Below are positions 19,781-30,560 of a stretch of 64,000 nucleotides of DNA, piece after piece. The position numbers and the translations under genes were made by a program. Source of the stretch: Leguminivora glycinivorella (lineage: Eukaryota; Arthropoda; Insecta; Lepidoptera; Tortricidae); the NCBI RefSeq assembly GCF_023078275.1, contig NC_062980.1, positions 15,766,783 to 15,830,782 of the forward strand, read 5' to 3'. The stretch's first letter is position 1. The number at the start of each line of letters is the position of its first letter. The notes beneath the pieces were generated by a model, which saw nothing but the letters and a program-made list of their open reading frames with translations, did not search any database and was not told where the DNA came from.

Positions 19781-21265
19781 AAGTAAAAAATAAAACCCAC
19801 TGATTTTTTTTTTCAATATTAACTATCTGTTGATACAAAATCTTTATTAGGTATATAATATCAATAATGTATATAAAGACTGTATCGTTAAGTATGAAGA
19901 CAACTTTGAGTAGCTGTATTTATTTGCTATTATTTTTTTTTCTTATAACAAGACATGGGCTTAATAAGGCACATAATAAGGTACACATTTTGTCCTAGAA
20001 ACAGTAGAAACTCGACGTAAAGCATATGGTTTAGACAGTATTGACTTAATCCTCCCGAGTACCAATTACGATTCCGGACAAATGCTACTAGAAAATTCAC
20101 AAAGTGCGTAAAAGACGATACGATTGTGAAAAAAAATTGTACGGTGCGAACCTCAACGACACATGATCCACAAAGCAGAATATCTGGACATAGTCTAGCC
20201 ACTGTTATTTTAAAAATATAAAGTTCAGGATCTGTGTATGGCGGTCATTTAGAGAATGTGGCATGGTGCTTACTCTAACTCCGACTTTGATGTCGAATTT
20301 GACTATCATACACTGTTTATATCGATCTGGTTTAGGCACTGTTCAAACACCACGAATATCAATTAGACTTTGGCCTATGGCTAATTTTTTTATCTGTTTC
20401 TCTTATCCTGCTCTCATCAAAAATTTACGGCAATCCGGAACGTTGCTCAAAAATGCGTTTTTTTTAATTATATAAATTCACCGCATTCATTCTGCTAGTA
20501 CCCAATTGAAAAACCACGAAGAGGACTCTTAAAGAATATATTTTAGCAGCATATTAACCTTTGTTTGTTGAAATCGTACAAAGAGTCATTGAAATATTCT
20601 CAAATTAAGCCAGACAGGGGTTGTCCGAAATTTATTTGCTAGACCTTAATGAAAGTACCATAAAGTCCCTAAAATAAAAAAAATATCAGACCTTCTTATA
20701 TTAAATAGTGCTTACCAATACCTTCAGATCATACTCTCGGAACATAATAATACAAAATTATGCACATGTCAACATTTAGACGAGGTTTGTTTTGTCCTTA
20801 TACTTAACGATACAGTCCTTACCTTCCGATATACATTCATGTTTGTATAATGTAATATCAGCTGCAAAAGTAGATGGCGAATTTATCAATGAATTCATTC
20901 ATAATTTCTCCATGCACTTTTCCAGCTGATAGTACAATATTCGCATGTGATACGACGAGTAGAGGTACAAAGTCTTAATTAATTATTATATTTGCACTTA
21001 GGCAAGTAAAATACTACTTTGCTTACTAGGGCAGTAAAGTACCACCATATGGACCTACTTAAATAATACTTTCAAAACTAAAGGAGGAGTGGCCAGTTCC
21101 ATTCACTTAAAAATAATGACCAACAATCTTGGAAGTTTAAATGAGTTTCTCCTTGTTAAGTTTTCTCTCTTTTGCATTTTTATTTTCATTCAGTAGTTTA
21201 TGCACTACCTTCGAACTTATTTCCCATATTTTTTTCGATAAAATGTGGAACGCACAATTTTTTTT
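19781..21265. other. AT-rich gene-free stretch
   Basis: No element or gene recognised. Open frames are short and of low complexity. A small direct repetition of cagtaaagtaccacc-like words occurs near 21010-21050. Confidence 0.35.
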
Positions 21266-21269
21266 ACAG

Positions 21270-21411
21270 AAAGCGTACGGTGAGTAAAGAGCTGGTGACT
21301 TCCTTGCACGTAGCACTACAGCGTGGAAATGTCGCTAGTATTCTTGGTTCTCGACTGAGGGATATGGGATCAATTGTGAAGTGGACGATGGGTTGGCAAC
21401 ATTTACTACAG
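21270..21411 (+). pseudogene. Possible C-terminal remnant of an RLE-type LINE
   Basis: The frame reads SKELVTSLHVALQRGNVASI and continues LGSRLRDMG. The core ALQRGNVASILG resembles AIQRGNAACVMG at the C terminus of the RLE-LINE copy at 44052-44462. Only about 40 residues are comparable, so the match is suggestive. It is followed by a T-run (21420-21435). Confidence 0.35.
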
Positions 21412-21435
21412 TGTCACTATTTTTTTTTTTTTTTC

Positions 21436-21660
21436 AACCATAAAATTGCTAAATTTGGTAAAGGCACTTGATCAGTTTCCTGCGCTCTGCCTTTGGGAAT
21501 ACGTGAGTTTATGTTTGTGTGTGATGACTTTGTATCGGTGTTTGCGGATGACTCTGATGTATCAAAATCGGACGAAATTGTTAAAATTGAATCCGTGGAT
21601 CTGAGGCCAGTTCACAATCCGTACGATCGGTACGATCCAGTCAAATGCCAACTCAACTTC
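21436..21660. other. Tail-like repeat and unassigned DNA
   Basis: ctgcctttgggaatacgtga at about 21487 resembles the RTE-type 3' tail block seen at 26870. Downstream DNA is of mixed composition with a short open frame that has no recognisable domain. Confidence 0.3.
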
Positions 21661-21664
21661 GGCA

Positions 21665-21830
21665 CCTGCCGGCCTAGCCAAAATGACAATCGTTGACGCT
21701 AGACGCCGATCGAAACGCAGCCTGGCTTTGTCGCGTCAATATGGACGAGCAAAAGAGATAGCTAGCTACGATAACGATATTATCGCCAGCGTCTGTGCAT
21801 TTGCCTACGTAGCCTGCAGTAGTATGCAGT
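21665..21830 (+). mobile_element. aacgcagcctgg MITE fragment
   Basis: caaaatgacaatcgttgacg, cgatcgaaacgcagcctgg and gctagctacgataacgatat. Diverged relatives occur at 34325-34365 (inverted), 47055-47530 and 51640-51710. Non-coding dispersed element; superfamily undetermined. Confidence 0.6.
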
Positions 21831-21998
21831 ATTTCACCAGGCTCGGTAATCTAGTTAGCTTAGTTATCGAGTTGAAACCAATCGAGTTAGATTCACACTC
21901 TACTCACATTGCTCGTTAGATTGAGAGCCGATCGATAAGGGATATGACTAATTGATTCATTGTTAGCCATTGAATTCTGCGGATCAGAATCCGTCTTA

Positions 21999-22138
21999 CG
22001 CCGTGTCTTGCGTGGGCGACGGTCTCGCGACCGTCGCCGTCGCGTCTCATACTTCCATATCGATAAGGTTTGATTTCGTATGCGTCGCATCGCCGTCGCG
22101 CGACCATCGCGCGACCGTCGCCCACGCAAGCCACGGCG
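21999..22138. mobile_element. TTA-flanked 140-bp hairpin MITE
   Basis: cgccgtgtcttgcgtgggcg at the left end mirrors cgcccacgcaagccacggcg at the right, and the arms continue with gcgaccgtcg words. It is flanked by tta at 21996-21998 and 22139-22141. GC content is far above the surroundings. The target site suits PIF/Harbinger; it lacks coding capacity. Confidence 0.8.
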
Positions 22139-22141
22139 TTA

Positions 22142-22555
22142 GATAACTTTGTCTGTTGTAATATATATATGTATGTATATATAGGTAAGGAGGTACTTCA
22201 CATAGGTACTTTGACATTGCAAAGGGTATGCTACAAAGAGAGTAGACAAAAACTTATCAAAAGAAAAAAAACCGTAGGTATTCAGACAAGGCCCAGCGGT
22301 TTCTGGCATCTGCTGTGATTGCAAAGGACGCTGGTTCGCTTCCAATGCAGCTTTAGGTAATGGAAATAATGGAATAAACGCCTTGATCACATTTTCTTTA
22401 ATATTATACTAGATACACAAGTATAAGTTTCCTTAGAATGGCACAGACATTTACTCGTAATTCGCGTTTTACAGATAATTTACCTAATTAGCGTCCTCTA
22501 CAAATAAGTGATAATGATGATGATGTATTGCTGTTATCCCTCATTAGGCAGAAAG
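22142..22555. other. Gene-free stretch
   Basis: AT-rich DNA with a short atatatatatgtatgtat tract near 22160. No gene or element is identified. Short frames here lack recognisable domains. Confidence 0.3.
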
Positions 22556-22559
22556 GGTT

Positions 22560-22827
22560 CTGAGTATGATCTTCCACTTTTGGTATTGATAATATTAATA
22601 GTTTCGGAAATAATCGCTCCTAAAGGAAAAAAAAGTGCGTCCCCCCCCCTCTAACTTTTGAACCATATGTTTAAAAAATATGAAAAAAATCATAAAAGTA
22701 GAACTTTATGAATACTTTCTAGGAAAATTGTTTTGAACTTGATAGGTTCAGTAGTTTTTGAGAAAAATACGGAAAACTACGGAACCCTACACTGAGCGTG
22801 GCCCGACACGCTCTTGGCCGGTTTTTT
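22560..22827 (+). repeat. 3' half of the ttggccggttt repeat family
   Basis: From tttcggaaataatcgctcc through a C-run and gaaccatatgtttaaaaaat to ggaaccctacactgagcg and gctcttggccggttttt. This is the well-known right end of a lepidopteran dispersed repeat; compare 7323-7536 and the fragment at 6168-6240. Non-coding. Confidence 0.65.
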
Positions 22828-22849
22828 ACGATCCTGGGTGACTAATTCA

Positions 22850-22990
22850 AGAATAGAATAGAATAGAATAGAACAGAAACACTTTATTGACAAACTGTGT
22901 ACAAAAGATAACAGGTAGGTATGTATATGTAGGTATATGATATAGTCCCAACAGTTACCCGACATGGGCGTGCAATGCAAACTTATATTT
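22850..22990 (-). mobile_element. LINE-type 3' end with (gaata)n tail, minus strand
   Basis: aatagaatagaatagaatag followed by aacactttattgacaaactg. Read on the minus strand this is caataaagtgtt followed by a ttcta-type microsatellite tail, the usual form of a retrotransposon 3' end with its polyadenylation signal. The upstream portion is short and no coding part is recognised. Confidence 0.5.
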
Positions 22991-24445
22991 ACTTATTATC
23001 TATATTAACTTTTATTATGTAACATGCAAATTCAAGCTCCTTCTAGCCGAGTCCACTTGTGCCAGTCTCCTTCTCCACAGATCACCTCCGGGTGAATTGC
23101 AGAAAATATGTACCTTTTGGATTTAGTAACTAAACTGAGAAAAAACGAAACTGATAATTGCTGTAACGAAACTGATAACATAAGGCGTGGAATACATGGG
23201 AATAAAAATGTTCCCGGTTCTATATAAAACAGAATTATCAATGAAACATTATAATTCTAATCAACAATATTTATTATAAATTTTTGACATACATAATCGC
23301 AGTGAAAATAGTTTCGTTACGTAACGAAAAATAACGAAACTGAGAAAGATATATGAGAAATCATAAGCTCAAAAAATATTTATCGTCAAACATGTCACAT
23401 ATTGCTTTAAAATCTTGTAAATTTGTAGAAAACATTGTAAAAACAATCATTTATGAATAAAACTGTGTACGATAATCAAACTATTTACCTTGGAAACTCA
23501 CCGTTAATCACCCTGAGATTTTATAGCAATAAACACCACGCGTCCATCCATGAGCCACTACGTTGAAAAACAAAATGGATGCCGCTGTGTTCAACAATTT
23601 GACAGTTGTTCCCTATGTGTAATAATAATAATGAGAAGTAATTCTACTAATATTTTTAAACTAATCTTTGGGATATTCCTCCGTAACTAACCCTGAGTAA
23701 CGAAAGTTCTATAAGTTGGGACAATATGTAATATTACCAAAATAATATATTATTCCTAATTTAAGTAAATATTTTCGTACTGAACATAAAGAAGAACATG
23801 TAAAGACTGAATAATTTACAATTAAACTTTTAAGAAACTAATATGAGTCGTAACAACCTTCCTCGAGAGAAGTACGGTCAACATTGGGACATGATTATAC
23901 TGCTGTGAAGTTACTGCATGCATCACCGAAAAAATAAAATAAAAAAAAGAAAAGCTACAATTGTCTTAAGATTAATTTTTAAATGAATCAAAAGATTCGC
24001 TTTTATTAAATTAACGTAACTCCGGTGTGCCTTATTTCTCAAAATATATTTTTAAACCCTCCTTGTTTTCACGGGACACTAAACCTCCACGTATAACTAG
24101 GTACTGAATATTATTTCAGTAGATAAGTAACCGTTAATACAATTCGTCTCTCAGCCTACAGCAGATGTGGAGGCACGCAGAGTAATTACGTTGCCTCCGA
24201 TTGACGCCTCACTAATCCGGATATTTGTCGACGCAACTATACTTAGGAATTGTAATCAGGAGTATGTCAGGCGCGGAGACAGGATTTGATATTCAATTAG
24301 TTCTGCTATTTATGGAAATTGGTATTCACATTCCAGGAGTCATGTTTACTCGTCCTTTACCTACAACCTTCTGAAAATATTACCAGTGTCTCATAGCATC
24401 TTAATAAATAGGAATTAAAGGCATAAAGCAGTTAAGCGCATTAAT
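22991..24445. other. Gene-free stretch
   Basis: About 1.45 kb of AT-rich sequence. Words such as gtaacgaaac recur near 23150-23340 but do not form a clear array. About 24165-24245 is somewhat richer in GC (gatgtggaggcacgcag). No coding or RNA gene recognised. Confidence 0.35.
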
Positions 24446-24447
24446 AA

Positions 24448-24835
24448 TATAAACCGGCCGAGTGCGAAGTTCCGTACAACTATTTAGGGCCCCACATCTA
24501 GACCCAACTGTATGGAAAAAAGACGCCGCGTCGGACAGTTGGCCGTACGCTACGCTCGCGAGACGCCCTGTGTATGGGGAAGCCCTTAAAAAAATGCGAA
24601 ATAGTTATTTGTTATACAAGGGGGCAAAGTTGTATTTTAACGCCGAGTGTGGAATTGAAATCATCTTAATTACTAGATTCACCTACTTTTGTCAATTTTA
24701 AAGCAGTTAATTTGACTTTATTCAAGGTCAAATTACTTTACCCACTAGTGGATAAAATGCGTTTTTACCCCCTGGTATTAAAGTACAAAACACATGTTTC
24801 CGAGCTAGTGAGGGAAAAATTGTTTATTGTATGAA
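24448..24835 (-). repeat. Compound dispersed repeats, inverted relative to 8 kb
   Basis: 24455-24480 begins aaccggccgagtgcgaagtt, the inverted end of the ttggccggttt family. 24620-24830 is the reverse complement of part of the repeat at 7970-8700 (aacgccgagtgtggaatt, taaaatgcgtttttaccc, acacatgtttccgagctag). This copy has no tandem duplication. Non-coding. Confidence 0.6.
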
Positions 24836-25715
24836 TCTCTCTTAGGTATTGACTTATTGTGTTTGTTTTGCTGTAGCGACGAATAAATAAATTATCTGTG
24901 AAAGTTTCAAATGTCGTAGGCAAAAGCGTAAGGCCCGTTTTACCCTTTGCATGCATGCGTAAATTTAAAAACGTACGTAGCTCCAAACTTTGAGTTTTTA
25001 TGTAGGTATACATAGTATGTCCAATAGTAAATATCTATCTCCTGTGTGTCGAAAATTCTACGATATTAAATTCTTTCTTGCATATTGAAGACGTATTTCA
25101 ATTTGATTGGGCGTCATTCAGAATCAAAAGTAATACCGACGGGACTCTAAAATGGAAATAATTTATTGCGTAGTCAGTGCGTTGTAATAACAAGATAGTG
25201 TTATTACAGATGAGGACGGGCAGCGTCACGGTATGTAGGTATAACTATTCAAATGATAAACACGATTAGTAGGTAAATCGTGAACGTAATGAACTCCATT
25301 TATTGTATAAAGGTATGCCTATATATACATGTTTGGGTTGTCGCTGGCCAAGCAATATGCGTTATGTCGCAGTAAGCCATTGTGTTACTGTTAAACACGG
25401 AAAGTGGTTAATATGGGTATATTGCAGCGTTCCGTAAACAAGCCCCCAAATAATAAAGGCGCTCTTGATTTTTCAATTTTGTCTGTCAAATGGTGGCATA
25501 ATTTGTTTAATCTGTCGCTTGCTCGTCAAGACTCCAATATTGGCCCGTGCGGTTAAACAAGAACTGTGTTCCATTATAAAATGAAAAAATAAAAGATATT
25601 TTACTGTAATTTTATATCTCATTTTTTAAAGTTCGATTTCGTTTTATAGTCTTTTCACAAAGGCGTCAGCGTATACGTGGTAATGAAAATATTATATTTT
25701 ATTTGGTTTTAATCT
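24836..25715. other. Gene-free stretch
   Basis: AT-rich DNA. A fragment of the 8700-9075 repeat may be present at about 25507-25560 (tgtcgcttgctcg ... aatattggcccgtgcggtt). Nothing else recognised. Confidence 0.35.
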
Positions 25716-25719
25716 CTAT

Positions 25720-26299
25720 ACACGGTGTAACATGAGGAAACCGAATAATTTAAACAGCGTATTCCTCATCATATTAGAAGGGTAAAATATCATTTAAACT
25801 TTTCTGGATTTCGCCTACTTTTAGAGTTATGAGCATTTAAAAACAATAACAATTACTTATTATTTCTCAACCCCTTATTTTCTCTTATTTTCTTATTTGC
25901 CAAGAGTGGCACTGAAGCTTTAGTAGTTTCATGTGTTCTGCCTACCCCTTTATGGGATACAGGCGTGATTGTATGTATGTATGTATTATTTCTCAGAACA
26001 AAATGCTGTTAGGACGACGATGATGCCATTATCGGACATAATCTAACTATCCTCTTTGATAGATACCAAAAATTACCTAGAGACTCATTGCAAAAAAGCA
26101 TTTTTTTTTTTAATAAAAATTTTATTTTTTATTTTACGTGCCAGTTTTAGTTTTTATGTGAAAATACATTCAACGAAACAAAAAAAATAGAAAATTTTTT
26201 TTTGCCAAAATTTGCTTGACGTCATATAACATTTTATCTTTATTTTGTCCTCAGAAATGCGTAAGTTAAAATCTTTCGGTTTCCTTATGTTACACCGAG
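25720..26299. mobile_element. Palindromic MITE, cggtgtaacatgaggaaacc ends, interrupted
   Basis: The left end cggtgtaacatgaggaaacc (from about 25723) mirrors the right end ggtttccttatgttacaccg (ending about 26297), with one mismatch over 22 bp. The interior is AT-rich and partly mirrored. A 114-bp retro-insertion with a 12-bp target duplication sits inside at 25870-25983. Superfamily unknown. Confidence 0.75.
25870..25983 (+). mobile_element. 114-bp SINE-like insertion with RTE-type tail
   Basis: Flanked by identical 12-mers tattatttctca at 25858-25869 and 25984-25995. It ends in (gtat)n after cctacccctttatgggatac and aggcgtgatt, the same ending as the RTE LINE at 26530-26910. The body (gccaagagtggcactgaagc ...) is shared with 54365-54480 inverted. 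I infer retrotransposition by RTE machinery recognising the shared 3' end. Confidence 0.8.
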
Positions 26300-26529
26300 T
26301 ATAAGCCCGAATTTATCTTCTGTAAATATGAATGTAATCAGCTTTACAAGCGGACCAGGATTCCAAAGCAAACTCTGACGGAAATAACTGAAATAAAACG
26401 TACGATATCTGCGCAAATTAATTTTAATTCCCACCATATTCAATAAGGGTACGCGCTCACAAGCGAAAAGTCGCTTATCGACTTTTTTGTCGCTCACATC
26501 CAGTTTATGGGGCTAGTATGAAAAAGCGT

Positions 26530-26910
26530 GATAAGGATCAGAAATAGCGTGATAAGAGGGAAGTGTGGAGTGGATGTAGATGTGGTGACAAAGATTGAGA
26601 TGGGTATATGTTAAGGTGGTTCGGGCATGTAGAGAGGATGGATGAGAGGAGATTAACGAAGAAAGTACTTATATGAAAAAAGAGTGGAAGGGTCAGTTTG
26701 AAGTGGAAGACCTAAATAGGCGAACTTTTCTTGATCAAATCGGGGAAATATTGCAAAAAGGCCAGGTCAGAAGTCCTCGAAACTGACGAGCGTGTATGAG
26801 AAACGTTATGAAAGTGTGTGAAGCGAAAGTGGTTTGTCAGGATCGTAGTAAATGGAAATCCGTGATCTCTGCCTACCCCTCTGGGAAACAGGCGTGATGT
26901 ATGTATGTAT
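26530..26910 (+). pseudogene. RTE-clade LINE, C-terminal fragment and 3' tail
   Basis: Frames read MLRWFGHVERMDERRLTKKV, then RRTFLDQIGEILQKGQVRSP, RACMRNVMKVCEAKVVCQD and RSKWKSVISAYPSG. That is the extreme C terminus typical of RTE LINEs, followed almost at once by tga and tgtatgtatg. It has a frameshift near 26670 and an internal stop before RACM. Only the last ~120 residues are present, so the copy is 5'-truncated and dead. Confidence 0.8.
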
Positions 26911-27008
26911 GAAAAAGCACACACCTACTTGTGTGCTATAAACCGAAGAACATACTAAATGTTATCCTTTTCACATGGAGTTTTTTCATCGATGCACTTT
27001 AGAATAAT

Positions 27009-27245
27009 ATAACCTAACCACAAAATTATAATTTTGAAAAAACCCCCGACCGCGACACAGTGGACCGATTTTCATGAAATATGGCTAAAACACTCCCGAC
27101 TAATTCAGCTTTCAAACAAACTAAATCTAAAGAGGTTCATCCGTTCGGGACCTACGACGGCACAGACAGACACACACACAGACAGACAAACAGACAGACA
27201 CGTCAAACTTATAACACCCCGTCGTTTTTGCGTCGGGAGTTAAAA
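27009..27245 (+). repeat. aacccccgac / cagacaga repeat, copy 1
   Basis: From taaccacaaaattataattt, cccccgaccgcgacacag and tcatgaaatatggctaaaa, a short cagaca tract, to aacaccccgtcgtttttgcg and gttaaaa. Family members: 47812-48246 (+), 50440-50716 (-) and 59896-60176 (-). Non-coding; open frames come from the cagaca tract. Class unknown. Confidence 0.7.
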
Positions 27246-27513
27246 GTACTCCCACCATATTCTTAAAGCTATACAATATGCACATTGCACATGCTATACC
27301 CCAGACACACGGTATCGTTATGCGGTCTGTATCCAACTTTGTTTACGATATCTGAATAACAAACGGGTGTTTATTTGTTTGAAACGGTTGCTGTTGTTAC
27401 TGCTAGCACCTTTGTGAAATTGCGGTAAGAATAAACAAATTTAATATTAGATCTAGCCTCAAACAACAGCTTGTAATGAGGATACACTGTTGGCTATATT
27501 TATTTCTGTTAAA

Positions 27514-27687
27514 GATGTAGTGAGAAAATATTTTAATTCGTAATTTTCTGGAAACGTTCGTATTTGTCATGCTAGTTCAGAACTTCAGACAGTGACAGTA
27601 CGTCTTGTACTGGGACTAACTGAAATAGCCATGACATATTCGTATTACGTTTCCGTAAAAAGACGAATGAAAAGCTTTTCGCACTAA
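27514..27687. mobile_element. agatgtagtg MITE, copy 1
   Basis: Palindromic: agatgtagtgagaaaa at the left, gcactaaatct at the right, mirrored tttgtcatgctagttcag and ctgaaatagccatgaca around the centre. Relatives at 45249-45410 and 51931-52097. Non-coding. Confidence 0.65.
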
Positions 27688-27712
27688 ATCTGTAAATCTT
27701 ATGGAGTCAAAT

Positions 27713-28869
27713 TGGTACCAACGGCTGCCGCTAGTATTAATGATGGACATGTCCATAATATTACATATATTTGTGGGCTACCTAATGATTCTCCGAGAAA
27801 TTTTTAGCCGATTATTGATTCGCCGACAACGATTCGCCGAATTCCATTTCGCAGAATAATCAAACTATCGCTGTCACTTTTGGTCGACTAACGTTACGTA
27901 GAATCTTGGTTCGCATACAGTTCAGTTCGCTTCTGTGCAAATTATCCGAACTATTATTGGACAATTTTCATTTGGCCGAGTGATATTTTCGTTTAGGCCA
28001 CGTTTAGTCGAATAACGTTTTACATTTTATACACCGTTAAAATATTTTCGAATAAAGTGACAGTTTTGTTGACTGTAGAAACATAAATAAATAAATATTT
28101 TAAGAATATCTTACACGGTACCACATTTTAAGGTACTTACAGGAAGACAATTGCGACGGCAATTTTCAACCGGTCCAAGTTTTTTCATATTATACACTAT
28201 TATTTGACCTATAAGCTAGTATGTCCACAGAACAGCCAGTGGAAACTATTTAATAGTGCAAATAATGTAAAACTCGGAAATAAATCGAGTAAATTGTCCC
28301 CCAGTCGTAATTGCCCCGCTGAACCTTACCCATATTTAAAGTCACTTACGGATCGGACAGAACGGACATCAAGCATGCAGGCAGGAATTAGTTTTTCAGT
28401 GGTTTTTCACCTCACCCATGCGAAAAGGGTGCTGTGTTCACCTAAAAAAAATATCAAACGATCACTCGACCTATTGTGTTTCGGCCAATTTATTGTCGGC
28501 CAATTTTTACAATTACTAAATGATTATTCGACGAAAAGTAAATCGGCGTATAAATTTTCTGCTTACTGAATCAGTGTACGAATGAATATTATGCGTAATG
28601 AAATTCTTCCAATCGTTATTCGGCCAAAGAAGACGTCGGCGAATCGTTGTCGGCGTACCGAAAATCGGCGTATTTTATTTCGGAATATCAATCGGGCACC
28701 ATATTTGTGAGAATCAGCGGCACATCAGGCACGATGACAATAAAAATACTTTTCTAGATATATTGGCAACGTGCGTAACAAAAGGGCGCTGATTGTCATA
28801 AAGAAATGTCATCTTATGAGCATGTCCAACATTCATTCTAGCGGCGGGGGTTGGGACTTATTTGACACC
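27713..28869. mobile_element. Fold-back element built of ~15-bp punctuated units, copy A
   Basis: The outer ends mirror each other: ggagtcaaattggtaccaac (27713) against gttgggacttatttgacacc (ending 28869); gccgctag and ggacatg words also mirror. Inside, about 27791-28025 and 28480-28690 are arrays of degenerate units, mostly 14-16 bp, of the form ccga...ttcg; the complementary cgccgacaacgattcgccga block occurs inverted in the two arms. The centre (about 28090-28345) is a different dispersed repeat shared with 12.7 kb. No matching target duplication is evident. Non-coding; probably a non-autonomous DNA transposon related in design to 31068-32164. Confidence 0.7.
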
Positions 28870-29395
28870 ATAAATAATAGCGAAAGAAGGTTACCTATAC
28901 TTACCTACTTAAACATAATATACATGACGCACTCGTAAACAAATATCTGTGTTCATCACAAATTTACCGCAAGCAGAATCCAGGACCTAGGATTTTAAAT
29001 ATCATAATAGGTATAATGCATCCGTATTATTTGTTATTGTATAGTCCATGTTATTCAACGTCATAATTTTGTATCTAATAAATGGGTTTAGTGAATCGCT
29101 GAAAACTAAATATTACTGAATTAATGATAATTTATTCAATACTAGTTAATGCTTGTAATACCGTGGCTACCCAGGACTATATTCAGAAATAGGATTCGGT
29201 GATACTATAAAAGCCAATTAGATTGGTAATAGATTCGATCGGTGAGTAGATCGGTGATACTATAAATGTCAAATCCTGTACTAAACAAGGATTCCGAAGA
29301 AACGGCAACTACACCCCAAGAACTAGGTATTATTTAAGCTAGGCTAGGAAGTATACGTTTTTCGAAGGAACTTACCTGATTTTTTTTAAATTATG
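28870..29395. other. AT-rich gene-free stretch
   Basis: No gene or element recognised. A short direct repeat ggtgatactataaa occurs twice (about 29198 and 29250). Confidence 0.35.
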
Positions 29396-29419
29396 AATGG
29401 GCTTACTCTTGACCACAGA

Positions 29420-29698
29420 CTAGCCAAAGGCAAAGACTTGGCCTACGATGGAGTGAGCTCGCCCAGAAGATGCCTGTTCACAATTGATTTGAAGCTCGCC
29501 GATAAATGAGCTCGGAAATATAGCCGCCGGCAAGGAATTCCACTCCTTGGCAGTGCGCATAAGAAAAGAAGAAGCAAAGCGCTTCGTGCGAATTCGCGGA
29601 ATATCTATATGGAAACCGGCCGTGCGTCTAAGAGTCCGATGGTAGAATGGGGACGGTGGAATAAGCTCGTATAGCTCTTGAAGTGACAGAGGCAACAC
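29420..29698 (-). pseudogene. Jockey/CR1-like LINE, C-terminal fragment
   Basis: The minus-strand frame contains RIRTKRFASSFLMRTAKEWN and SLPAAIFPSSF, the conserved C-terminal block of an RT-encoding LINE. The same block is at 34971-35123. The last ~30 residues look frameshifted. The 3' UTR-like end continues to about 29396 (agtaagcccatt on the minus strand). An opposed copy of that end lies at 30238-30285. Confidence 0.7.
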
Positions 29699-29793
29699 TT
29701 TCGTGATTTTAGTATATTTTATGTTATCATTATCAGCACATATTTACAATAAATGCCAAATAGATTGGAATGAATATTTAATTTTGTAACTTT

Positions 29794-30056
29794 AGATTGA
29801 CTGAGATCACTAGTACAACTCGACGTCTTCTTCTTCCATTCTTTATTTTTCGCCATCATCTCAGCACTCGCTTCCTTCTTTCTCAATAGCCTCTTTACAC
29901 GTTCCATCCATCGTTGTTTGGCCCTCGTTCTTTTGTAATACAATACAATTAATTTATTCGTGATAAACATTAGAAATAATACAATACAAAAACATTTAAT
30001 TATTACAGCACAATATAAAATTGTCGTTTGCTTATATGAGATTGACTGAGATCACT
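29794..30056 (-). pseudogene. RTE LINE 3' fragment bounded by an 18-bp direct repeat
   Basis: The 18-mer agattgactgagatcact is identical at 29794-29811 and 30039-30056. Between them, on the minus strand, RAKQRWMERVKRLLRKKEAS and EWKKKTSSC match the RTE C terminus (compare RGKPKQRWMDCVKEDMRKKD at 55.4 kb). I infer a short retrotransposed or templated insertion with target duplication; the fragment lacks a normal stop and tail. Confidence 0.65.
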
Positions 30057-30237
30057 TAACAATAAAATTTGTGTATAGTTTAGAGACTGTACCGAATAAG
30101 GCACTGTAACAGGTATTATTTAGTATTGAATAAATTACCATTATTTTGTTTGCATTACGCAAAAGCTTATTTTGACTTACAATATATTAGCAGTGTGAAA
30201 TCTATACATTTTAGCATACGTTTTAGCGGTGCTGTCA

Positions 30238-30290
30238 ACGTCTTTGCCTTTGGCTAGTCTATCTGTGGTCAAGAGTAAGCCCATTCATTA
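30238..30290 (+). mobile_element. LINE 3' end fragment opposed to 29396-29441
   Basis: tttgcctttggctagtctat and ctgtggtcaagagtaagccc, then A-rich. This is the reverse complement of the end at 29396-29441, so two LINE 3' termini face outward around the 29.4-30.3 kb block. Confidence 0.55.
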
Positions 30291-30552
30291 TAATAAAAAA
30301 AAGTTACCTTTATGCCTACGGAGTCCTAAATTATAACTCCAATTTCAGACTACAACAAGTAGCTGTTGTAGGGTGACGATACTGCCGACTGCATTACTGC
30401 CGCAAATTTCAAAATCGATGTTTTTGCCCAGAATTTTAACATGCAATTGGAATGAATGTCGCAGTAACAGTAATACTGGTAATGTCCAAATCTTTGGATC
30501 CAAATCGTCCGTCATCTTAACGCTGGAGCTGTAGGAATCAATCAGGTGACGA
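30291..30552. other. Unassigned stretch
   Basis: No gene recognised. tgacgat words with gccgcaaa occur near 30375-30410 but no element boundary is clear. Confidence 0.3.
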
Positions 30553-30560
30553 TAATATTG

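Noticed and set aside
21493..21696. Frame containing FADDSD as an RT fragment
   Set aside because: No other RT motif surrounds it and it begins in repeat-tail DNA; the four residues are a coincidence.
27704..28878. 9-bp target duplication around the first 15-bp-unit element
   Set aside because: aaatcttat and ataaataat agree at only 5 of 9 positions; no duplication can be claimed.
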